A stretch of DNA of 64,000 nt from Impatiens glandulifera (Eukaryota; Streptophyta; Magnoliopsida; Ericales; Balsaminaceae): assembly GCF_907164915.1 (NCBI RefSeq), contig NC_061862.1:9163505-9227504 (forward strand), written 5' to 3'. The notes beneath the pieces were generated by a model. That model was not told the DNA's origin. It saw nothing but the letters and a program-made list of their open reading frames with translations, and did not search any database. The translations under genes and the position numbers were made by a program. Of this stretch, positions 15,238 through 23,891 are shown in pieces; within the stretch, counting starts at the first letter, position 1; every line of letters begins with the position of its first letter.

Positions 15238-15375
15238 TTGAAGCCATCACTCTCATATTCACATTCAATAATAATTCAACCCCATTTCATTTTAGAGAGA
15301 GAAAGAAGAAAGTTGAAAAGTATTTTAAACTCTTCTATAATTCCTTTCGTAGTAGTGATAGATTCAGATGAAATA

Positions 15376-16202
15376 ATGGATCTTGACGAGTGGGAGCTCC
15401 TCCCTGATTATACTTTCCTAGAAATCCATGATGTTCGCGGCGCCGGCGCCGGCGTCTCCTCCGATCCATCAGACGATTTCAAGGCCGATTACTTCTCCTG
15501 TCCGTCACCCAATTCCCACAAACAGGTAATTCATCTCGACCCTTCTTCTTCTCCTTCTTATTCAGCGAAAGATATCGTCTTTGATCAGAAAGTTGAAGCT
15601 CCCAAGTTCGAAGTGGAAACCGAACATGATGATGATATAGTTTCCCAAGTTTCCTTCAACAAGGAAAATGAATTTGTCGACATGAAAATAGACTCACCCA
15701 AGTCCAGAAGCCGGTCACCGTTACCACAGATTGATCTGGGTTCCTTCCAATTTGAGATGAAAAACGAGGTAGTAGAAGTCACCGACGATGATCATGATCA
15801 TGATCATGATCATGACAAGGCAAAAGATAACATATGGAAAAGGAGCTTAAATGGGATCGGAGCGATTTGCTCGTTTGGAGTTGCTGCTGCAACCTTCTGC
15901 TTCATAGTCCTTGGCACTCAACAGAAGAACAAAAAAGATATCCGATTTCAGATCTATGCCGATGACAAGGTTTTGATCCCATCTCTCATAAATCATAAAC
16001 CATATCATTCTTTAATGAAATCTTAAAATGGTCTGTCTGATGTTTGGGTTTTTGTTTTGTTTGTATGTATATACAGAGGATTAAGCAAGTGATGACTCAA
16101 CATGCTGCTAAAATGAATGGAGCAATCTCAGCTATGAGAGGTGTCTCTGTTCCTTTAGCCAGAGCCCATATCACTGTTGGTGGTTACTATGATGGTCTTT
16201 AA
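15376..16202 (+). CDS. DUF6821-type plant membrane protein
   Basis: Function is unknown. Two exons, 15376-15969 and 16077-16202, join in phase 0 (AAG|gttttg...atacag|AGG) to give 239 residues. I chose the ATG at 15376 because MDLDEWELLPD is the conserved N-terminus of this family. The frame is open back to 15238 but that extension has no family-like sequence. After an acidic, Ser-rich middle comes an Asp/His run coded by a hexanucleotide repeat. Then follows a conserved Trp-anchored block with one membrane segment (GIGAICSFGVAAATFCFIVL), a basic stretch, and a C-terminal domain with FQIYADDK, KQVMTQHA, MRGV and a terminal GGYYDGL. The single membrane span suggests a tail-proximal anchor. It is convergent with the HugZ-like gene at 16657. 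The family name is from memory; the alternative is simply 'plant-specific transmembrane protein'. Confidence 0.85.
15787..15815 (+). repeat. In-frame ATGATC-type hexanucleotide repeat coding Asp-His
   Basis: Repeats of GATCAT inside the DUF6821 gene encode alternating Asp and His. The tract is length-variable by nature and lies just before the membrane segment. Confidence 0.9.
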
Positions 16203-16656
16203 AAATGGTGCCTTTACCCTTCTTCATCTCTTGTAAATAAATATTATCATATATATGTTCTTCTTTATGCTCAGTTTCTGTAAAATTACTGTATCTTGTC
16301 TGGCTTGGCTTGGCTTGGCTTTGCTTTGTTCTGGATGATTCTCTCTGCTTTTGTGTTTGTAAAGTAAGCCCCTTTGTTTATACCAGAAGCTTGAAAAATA
16401 ATATATTAATTTGGGAATTTTATATGCTAAAATGTCTTCTCTTATCCAATGTACTTGGAATAATGCTAAGAAAGTGGATAATTTGGATTAAACTAATAAT
16501 AACAACAACAATAATCAATACATCTCTTCACAAATAGCTTATTATGCCAAATGCCCACTATGAACAGTTTCTTTGTACTTTTGATTCCTTAGTTGATTAA
16601 ATTGAAGGATGTACAATTTTTCTAAAAAGCACCCCTTTATTGTAATGGCCCTGGCA
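16203..16656. other. Convergent intergenic region
   Basis: This is the 3' flank of both the DUF6821 gene and the minus-strand HugZ-like gene. It contains a short TGGCT repeat (about 16300-16322). No gene is seen; the frame at 16310-16537 has no domain. Confidence 0.6.
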
Positions 16657-18526
16657 TTAACTTTGTTGAGAAGACTTGGTAGCAACTTCAAGCATTTCAA
16701 TTATTAGAGTCTTTACATCCCTACAAAGTGTTAAAAACAAGTCCATAAACAAATGATAAAAGAAATTTCTCAGGGTAATTGGAGTTACAAGCTTTTGACT
16801 GACTTACTTTCTCTCTATTGCGAGTCTAGGGAAAGGAATTCGAAGCTTGAAAGTCTTCCCTTTATAGCCACCCTAAGAGGAGAAATGAATTTCCATAATT
16901 GACCATGTATAGCTTCATTAATCAAGCAAGCAGGCTACTTGCATAGTTAAAGAGCAAAACCGAAAGACAATGAGTAAATAGGTAAATTTAAGTTCACCTT
17001 AACATTGAAGCCAACACTATCAACATCCAGCATAAGAGCATGATCAACCTGAATTTTAATCACATTTCATTAATGTTGTGTTTGATATGCTTCAAAATGA
17101 GTATTTTTTAGATACTTATAAGCATTTAAAAGAGAAAAAAAATGTATTTTCAAGCTTTGCAAATCATTACTGAAAATATTTCTAATTATCTATACAATTG
17201 TGTGATAAATCTCATCTCCTAATTTATCTGAGAGTTTTAAAACATATATAAATTACCGGAATAGAGGAGTAGTGTTGCACAATTAGCTTTGTCTCCTCTG
17301 CATGATCATTATTCATGTGGGACTGTCAAAACAGGAAAATGATTTAACAACATTGAGCTATAAAATAACAGAAGAAATGCAGTGCAAAATATGAATTTCT
17401 CAATGTTAGTAGTTAGTTAATACAGCAATAGGCTTGGAGAACTGGTATATTGGGTCTACTTTAGCTTTGCTGTACTCATCTTTGCTGCACACTGAAAGTC
17501 CAAATATACAGATCCTTAGCAAGCAGTTCATACAACATTTTGACATAAAAAAGTTAAAAACTTAGACAAACCTCCTGATACCGAGGCAGCTGTGGACGAT
17601 ACATAATGTACAAGTTTTGGTACAATACGTACAAACTGAAAGTCACTAGTATCAGCCTGCATAGTTGAAATACCTGCTCAATTTATTCATTTTATGAAGG
17701 CTAAATTAAATAAGGTATTCCCATATTGAAATGTACCGAAAATGAAGCTGAATGCTTAGCCAAGTATGCCATACGAATTGCATCATGATCTTCTTCTGAT
17801 ACCTACACCATTTGTTTTGTAAATGAATCAGGATTTTATCATAAAAGTAGACTCGGAAAGATCAAACTTTGAGGATTGAGAAAACTGACTTACAAAAACA
17901 ACATCACCATAAAGTGTTACGATTAAGTCTTTCCTGTCTCCAGGGTCTTTTGTTACAAGTAATGAACACTTGGGATTACATAAAAGATTCTGCAAATCAT
18001 AAAAGAGTAAACCAAAGTTCAACATTTTGACTTCACAGTTCACACCAACATAACATTAACTAAGAAGAAAGATTAAAACAAGAAAATAAACAATTCTTCT
18101 CCAGACCTTAGCATGAACAGTGCTAACTGCTAATATTGGAGATCCATCAGCGTCACAAGCAAAATCAATCAAAATCCCTGATGGGTAACCTTCACACACC
18201 TAGTGAATAAATCGAAATCGGATTAAAAATCAGAATTGATGCCTATCAAATTACAAGTAAGACACAATCATGATGCTTATACACAATTTACAGAATCTAA
18301 AACCTCGGAGAAAGTAGAAAGCAGTCCAAAAGAAGTGTTTGCTAGCAAAGTTCGAACTAGTTGAACTGGAGGTAATTGAACAGCTTTCTCCTACAAATTT
18401 TCAATTCAATCCCTTATCTCAAATATTAACCTATTGATCAATAACAGATGTTCTTAACAATATAGAAACCTGATGAGTTCGGATCAGCTGAAAGATGTCC
18501 AGCTCATGATCATCAGGTTCCCCCAT
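16657..18526 (-). CDS. HugZ-like / FMN-binding split-barrel protein
   Basis: Eleven exons on the minus strand all have good splice sites: 18526-18470, 18390-18304, 18199-18107, 17989-17894, 17802-17737, 17656-17572, 17491-17424, 17322-17257, 17048-16998, 16872-16808, 16720-16657. They give an uninterrupted 265-residue protein. It starts MGEPDDHELDIFQLI. The first half is a pyridoxamine-phosphate-oxidase-like split barrel (EGYPSGILIDFACDADGSP, CSLLVTKDPGDR). The second half is the HugZ-type C-terminal domain (SHMNNDHAEETKLIV, ALMLDVDSVGFNVK, FKLRIPFPR, DVKTLIIEMLE). The closest family I know is Arabidopsis At3g03890, described as a chloroplast HugZ-type heme-degrading protein. No transit peptide is visible here: the upstream leader exon ends in a very short frame (MTSSI-stop). 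A MULE is inserted about 190 bp upstream of the ATG. The first two exons are repeated in inverse at 61250-61640. Confidence 0.88.
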
Positions 18527-18707
18527 CCTTTCACTCGATCAGCTGAACTGATGGATCATTGACAAACAAAACGAATAAGCTCAACAAACAGCAGCGTATA
18601 ATCGTGTATCATATATAATTTAAACAGGCATACCTTAGATGGAAGAAGTCATGGCCGATCCGAGGATGAGAGAGAAGACGATCCTAGTTTTTTTTACCTA
18701 ATACATT

Positions 18708-18715
18708 TATTTATC
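18708..18715. repeat. Target-site duplication of MULE E1, left copy (TATTTATC)
   Basis: TATTTATC is repeated at 27039-27046. The uninterrupted ancestral sequence is visible in reverse complement at about 61224-61250, where TATTTATC occurs once. Confidence 0.93.
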
Positions 18716-18749
18716 GTGAAATTGGACTAAATGACCCTACAAATAGGCC
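18716..18749 (+). repeat. MULE E1 left terminal inverted repeat
   Basis: It pairs with 27005-27038 with a few mismatches; the first base triplet is GTG against GGG at the other end. A subterminal inverted pair of TTCGCG-rich sequence (18844-18881 and 26891-26928) lies just inside both ends. Confidence 0.93.
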
Positions 18750-18793
18750 TATTTGCATCAGTGGTAATTTTTAATAATTTTTATCTGATCACC

Positions 18794-18796
18794 ACT

Positions 18797-18829
<33 letters not shown>

Positions 18830-18830
18830 A
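18794..18830. repeat. Poly(T) run near the E1 left end
   Basis: A long T homopolymer lies inside the element, between the TIR and the subterminal repeat. Its length is probably unstable. Confidence 0.9.
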
Positions 18831-18843
18831 CTAATTTACCATT

Positions 18844-18881
18844 TTCGCGTGACGCGAAGGGAGTTCGCGTTTCGCGAAGTG
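18844..18881 (+). repeat. E1 left subterminal TTCGCG repeat
   Basis: Tandem variants of TTCGCGTTTCGCGAAG, inverted relative to 26891-26928. They share the CGAAnCG core with the internal arrays. Confidence 0.85.
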
Positions 18882-18893
18882 AAAAAGTCTTGA

Positions 18894-18902
18894 TATATAT
18901 AC
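18894..18902 (+). promoter_or_regulatory. Probable TATA box of the E1 DUF1985-Ulp1 transcript
   Basis: TATATATAC lies in a block (TATATACTCAAATTTTTTCA, then pyrimidine-rich) that has a counterpart at the same place in MULE E2 (TATAAATACTCAAATATTTT, minus strand, about 43855-43871). Conservation between diverged elements supports a promoter. Candidate leader introns follow (acceptor at about 19240; donor CTCAG|GTTAG at 19575 to the acceptor just before the ATG at 19948). Confidence 0.55.
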
Positions 18903-19094
18903 TCAAATTTTTTCATTTCTCTCATTTTCTTTCTCTCTCATGCTTTCTTTCCTCCTGAGTTTGTCGCCGACGGCGAGCCCTCAAGCATAAATCGACAAGA
19001 TAATCAACCTAATCCCCGAATCTATGTTTATATAACAGATTTATGTTCTCATTTGTATTTCTTAATGAAACCCTAACCCTAAATATGTTCTTTT

Positions 19095-19195
19095 TGGTGA
19101 TATTGGTTAATATTGGTTCATATTGAATCATATTTGTTCATATTGGGTCATATTTGTTCATATATGTTCATATTTGTTCATATTGGTTTATTAGT
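19095..19195 (+). repeat. 12-bp tandem repeat (TTCATATTTG) in the E1 leader region
   Basis: About eight variants of GTTCATATTGG/TTCATATTTG occur in the untranslated leader region of the DUF1985-Ulp1 gene. Confidence 0.85.
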
Positions 19196-19258
19196 TTGTT
19201 CATCTTATTGATTGTTCTTTTGGCTGTGATGATATTTGCAGATGATATCGTTTCTGCT

Positions 19259-19349
19259 AGTTACTTAACGAAGCGTTAAGTACTTAACGAAGCGTTATGT
19301 ACTTAGCGAAGCGTTAAGTACTTAACGCTTCGTTAAGTACTTAACACTT
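19259..19349. repeat. E1 motif array 1 (TTAAGTACTTAACGAAGCG)
   Basis: About four to five copies of a 19-bp unit, in both orientations, lie in the leader region of the DUF1985-Ulp1 gene. AAGTACTT makes each junction palindromic. Confidence 0.95.
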
Positions 19350-19788
19350 CTGCACGCGCGCGTAGGAAGACGAAGAGGCGCGCGTATATGCACGCGCCAT
19401 ACCATATATTTTAAAAAATAAAACATTTGGACATTCATTTCTTCCATTTTCCCTCTTCTATCCTCTCGATTCCTCTCTCTCTACAACCGTCACACTGAAG
19501 AAGACATTGACAAGGCCGATCTGCCCGTCCCCCTCGTGTCCTCCCTCTCTATCATTGATTCCCCATAAATCTCAGGTTAGTTTTAGTTTGGTTGTTGCAT
19601 GTCTTTTTTTGGTTATGAGTTTTCATATTTGCATGTTTAGTTTTAGGGGTTTTGGCTGTTTCAGTTTATTGGTTTAATATTGGTTAGGTTTAGCGTTTAA
19701 TGTTTGTTTCTGGTTATTGATTATTGCATTATATTTGCATGTTTGTTTCTGGTTGTTGGTTATTGTTTCTGGTTTAGGGATTCGCGAA

Positions 19789-19893
19789 TTACTTAACGCT
19801 TCGTTAAGTACTTAACGCTTCGTTAAGTACTTAACGAAGCGTTAAGTACTTAACGAAGCGTTAAGTACTTAACGAAGCGTTAAGTACTTAACG
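19789..19893. repeat. E1 motif array 2, in the leader intron
   Basis: Five to six 19-bp units, two inverted (AACGCTTCGTT) then direct (AACGAAGCGTT), end about 55 bp before the ATG at 19948. Confidence 0.95.
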
Positions 19894-19947
19894 TTTGATG
19901 TGGTCTATGTATATGATCTTACATTTTTGTTGTTGTTCCTTTTGTAG

Positions 19948-22900
19948 ATGGCAGAAACCACCGTTCCTGATTTCCCTGGACGGATTTCTTGGAAAAGCGC
20001 CCTCTGCCTTAAGAAGATTGTTATGAAGTTTGAGGAAATGGATCTTGTGGAGAAGGTGTACAATACCCAATTCAGATATATAGTCTCTGCGCCAGTGTTG
20101 CAGTTCTCAGGAACTATTGTACATCACATGTTGCTTAGGAGGGTAACCTCAACCTCCAAGGAGATTACTTTCAATATCAATGGGCAAGAACTTGTGTTTG
20201 GTATGAAAGAGTACGCCTTGGTGACGGGCCTAAACTTCGGAAGGTTTCCTGAGGTGAACGAAGAAGAATGCCGAGGTTGTCCACCTCTGTTGGTAAAATA
20301 TTTTAAAGGGAAGACGAGTGTAGTAATGCAAGACTTGGAGACTGCTTTTTTGAAATGTAGAGATAAGGAAGATGCCTGGAAGATGGGGCTGGTATGCTTG
20401 ATTTGCCAGTACCTATTTTCATTTGACCCAAGGAGGGTGGTATTTGCCAAAATCCTCCACATGGTCGAAGACGAGGAAAGTTTCCTCCGATTTCCTTGGG
20501 GGAAGGTGACCTTCAGAGCCACCCTCAAGGGTTTGAACAAGAACATGAGACATCTCAGTCACAAATATTATAAGAAGAAGAAGGAAAAGAGTACTGATCC
20601 TTATGCTTCTTTTGTTTATAACATTTATGGGTTTGCACTGGCATTTCAAGTGTGGACATATGAGGTCATCAAAGGTTTTGTTCCTAAATTTGCTAGAAAG
20701 AATGAGCTTAATGATCCTCTACGCCCAAGGTTGTTAGTCTATCATTCCAACAGGAAGAACACCTTGATCGAGATAAAGACTGCCCTGGAGACAACGGATC
20801 TGACTGAGATGGAAGAGTCCTCCATGGAGAAGAGGTTATACAGTGGTGAGGACTTTGAACAAATAGATGAGTCAACTGATGAATTTTTTGAGGGATTTAC
20901 AGAAAGGAAGTTAGTGAAGGAGGATTATGATGATGAAGAGGAGGGAAGTGAACCTGAGGATGAACATGAAGAACCTACTTCCAAACCAAACACCCGGAAG
21001 AGAAAGGCTGCGCTTAATCTCAAAGAAGCCGTAAACCTGAAGAGGAAGCTTGCTTATGAATCTAGTCCTGCCAACATTCCTAGCCCCCCATCCGCTACTA
21101 GTCCTGGATTACCTCCAACATCTTCTGTTGAATGTAAATGTGAAGAGCTGAAAGAGGAGGTAAAAGCGCTGAAGGAGGAGCTCATCAAAGAGGTGAAGGA
21201 GGAGCTCAAAGAGATGAAAACAGCTTACGAAGAAACTCAAACAAATCACAAGGCTTATATGAAAAAGTTGGTTGTTAGTATGTGCGAACAGTTATTAGCC
21301 AAATCCAACCAAAGGATGGCCAGTTTAATTGTCAAATTAGATAGTATGGAGGAGGAGAGGAAGAAGAAGAAGAGCAAATTGGAAAAGAAGGGCAAGACTG
21401 AGGTAAGATAAAGATACTTATCGCTTCGTTAAGTACTTAACGCTTCGTTAAGTACTTAACGCTTCGTTAAGTACTTATCTTTTGTTGTTCTTAACTAACC
21501 ACACTGTTGTTTTATTTTTGCAGGAAGGGAATGTGGAGGAGATGAAGACGAATGACATGGAGATGAAGGATGGGAAGGTGGAGGAGGAGAGTGAGAAGGT
21601 GGAGGATATAACTGAAGTAAGTTTTACTTAGTGAAGTCAAATGTTGTTTCGGGAAGTAAACGCTGACCACACTGTTGTTTTCTTTTTGCAGGATGGGAAG
21701 GTGGAGGAGATGATGACGAATGAGATGGAGATGAAGGATGGGAAGGTGGAGGAGGAGAGTGTGAAGGTGGAGGATAAAACTGAGGTAAGTTTTGATTAGC
21801 GAAGTCATATGTTTCGGGAAGTAAACGTTGACCACACTGTTATTCTATTTTTGCAGGATAGGAAGGCGGAGGATAGTGTGGTGAAGGTGGACGAGACTGA
21901 GAATAATGTGAAGGTGGATGGTGGGGAGATTGAGACTGATGTGAAGGTGGATGGTGGTGAGACTGAGAATAATGTGAAGGTGGATGGTGGGGAGATTGAG
22001 ACTGATGTGAAGGTGGATGGTGGTGAGATTGAGAATGATGTAAAGGTGGATGGTGGGGAGATTGAGACTGATGTGAAGGTGGATGGTGGGGAGATGTTGC
22101 TCTCCGATATGATGCAAGAAATAATTGAGAAAAAGAAGGATAAGGTCAAGGTTGAGAAGGTTGAGAAGGTTGAGAAGAAAGCCAAGGTTGGGAAGGTTAA
22201 ACTCAAGGTTGGGAAGGTTGAGAAGAAAGTCAAGGTTGAGAAGGATGCCACGGATGGGAAGGATGAGAACGATGGGAAGGATGGGAAGGATTCGAGGGAT
22301 GGGAATGATGAGAACGATGATGATGATTTCCAATTATACAACACTCCACCTAAAGGAGTAGTTCCCAAAAAAAGAGTGAGGAAGCAGAAGAAAGATGAAG
22401 ACTACACCAACCCTTCTTTGTCAAAACAGCCAAAGACGAATGATCCATTAACTATCAATCCCCTTCAAAAATTTGATGATGAGTTGTTGGTTCAATTACA
22501 GAATTGGTTGAAAGATGAAGCTACCAATGATGAGACAAAGACTGTGTTTACTTGCGAAGCACGAAAGAAGTTGTTTGTTAGAGTTCTAACAAAGTCCACA
22601 TGGCTTAAAGATCCTGTAAGTGTTGCATTTCATATTAATTCTTTAACTTATGAATAAGGTTTTTGATATATGCTGCCTTTTCCCCCATTTTGTAGGAAAT
22701 CGACGCAGTCTGCCACTTGTTGCGCAAAAGGATTGAGCAATATCCCAAGACATATAAACATTGTAAAGTATCAATAGGGGATTGCTTATTAGCAGATATG
22801 ATGAGGCGAGAGTACCCGAACTATAAAAAAGATCCTGAAAAATTTCCAATATCAGACGTCTTTTCTCAGTACTTCTGGGGAGCGCCTCATAGACATATGC

Positions 22901-23355
22901 CAGAATGGCCACTAGTAGACGATATTTACGTGCCTTTGAACATTGGCAACAAGCATTGGGTACTGTGCGTCGTTCGTGTACAAGATAATCACATTGACGT
23001 TTATGACTGCGACTCGAGTATTTATAGGAATCTCGATCCATACATGAGACCTTTGTGTGAGATGTTTCCACGAATATATGCAATGGGAGCCAGTGATGCT
23101 GAGCTACAACGGTATCCTAATTTCAATTTCCAGAAACTGACATATAAAAGGTTGCCACACCCAGTCAAAAATGCAGTCGCCAAAAATGGGGAAGTCCCTA
23201 GAGCAGCAGAAAGTGGGGATTGTGGTGTATTTATGCTTATGCACATGGAATACTTGACTGCTGGTTTAGGTGTAGAGAAGGTGACTTCCAATGAAATGGA
23301 GTTTTTTCGACAAAAGATGGCGGTCCGGTTATTTCATCAAATTACAGAACCTTAG
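19948..23355 (+). CDS. DUF1985-Ulp1 (C48 peptidase) fusion protein of MULE E1; VANC-like candidate
   Basis: Five exons, all phase 0 (19948-21402, 21524-21616, 21692-21784, 21857-22615, 22696-23355), give 1,019 residues with no interruption. The ATG directly follows a leader-intron acceptor. Residues about 45-230 form a DUF1985 domain (ELVFGMKEYALVTGLNFGRF). An acidic tail, a nuclear-signal-like RKRKAALNLK stretch and a Lys/Glu coiled coil follow, then a charged region with six VKVDGGEIETD-type 11-residue repeats. The C-terminus is a Ulp1-like cysteine protease with His887 (NKHWVLC), Asp904 (VYDCD) and Cys976 (SGDCGVF), His-Asp spacing 17 as in Ulp1. The oxyanion Gln expected six residues before Cys is Ala. 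Exons 2 and 3 are a tandem duplication. DUF1985 proteins of Arabidopsis VANDAL elements (VANC) act as anti-silencing factors. A role in demodifying SUMO or ubiquitin-like proteins is possible but unproven. Confidence 0.9.
21415..21479. repeat. E1 motif array 3, in intron 1 of the DUF1985-Ulp1 gene
   Basis: Three copies of the inverted unit CGCTTCGTTAAGTACTTAA lie inside a 121-bp intron. The array occupies about half of the intron. Confidence 0.95.
21524..21784 (+). repeat. Tandemly duplicated exon plus intron (exons 2 and 3)
   Basis: Exons 21524-21616 and 21692-21784 are both 93 bp and nearly identical (shared MEMKDGKVEEES). The following introns share AAGTCA, TTTCGGGAAGTAAACG and GACCACACTGTT. 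Exon 4 starts with the same DxKxE pattern, so it may be a third, diverged unit. Confidence 0.9.
21900..22100 (+). repeat. 33-bp coding minisatellite (VKVDGGEIETD)
   Basis: Six in-frame copies, alternating IETD/TENN/IEND endings, lie in exon 4 of the DUF1985-Ulp1 gene. This is an acidic low-complexity linker before the protease domain. Confidence 0.92.
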
Positions 23356-23891
23356 TTTGTATTGTAATCGTTTATTGATTTTTGGATAGAACTTGACTTG
23401 TGCTTATGTATTCTGAACTTGTATTACTTTTTGGGTAGAACTTCAACTTAAGTTACATTTCATGTTAAAATATTTGTAGTTTTAATGTAGTCTGGTTGGT
23501 TGGTAGTCTGATATTTAAAAACCAAAGAATTGAACATATAAATCAATGTACCAAGTAACTAACTTAAACTCACTTAAACCAAGTTTTACTTAACGAAGCG
23601 CTTAACGAAGCGTTAAGTACTTAACGAAGCGTTAAGTACTTAACGAAGCGTTAAGTACTTAACGAAGCGTTAAGTACTCCTACAGTACACAGATAAACTA
23701 GATACAACATACAGATTACAACTTATCCGATTACAACTTATCCGATTACAACTTATCCGAGTTCAACTTATCCGAGTACAACTTATCCGAGTACAACTTA
23801 TCCAAAACATAATACAACTTATCCAAAACATAATACAAATTATCCAAAACATAATACAACTTATCCAAAACACTTATACAACTTATCCCAA
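23356..23891. repeat. E1 central space between convergent genes: motif array 4 and ACTTATCC repeats
   Basis: 23586-23678 holds about four to five 19-bp units of the E1 motif (AACGAAGCGTTAAGTACTT). 23704-23885 holds a different tandem series, first a 16-bp unit (TACAACTTATCCGAT), then a 22-bp unit (ACTTATCCAAAACATAATAC). No gene is present. Both transcripts probably terminate here. Confidence 0.9.

Noticed and set aside
15238..15375. N-terminal extension of the DUF6821 protein
   Set aside because: The frame is open but the family begins at MDLDEWELLP, and the extension looks like translated leader.
19789..19893. CRISPR-like regular repeats
   Set aside because: Units are contiguous without unique spacers, occur in both orientations, and lie in introns of plant transposon genes.
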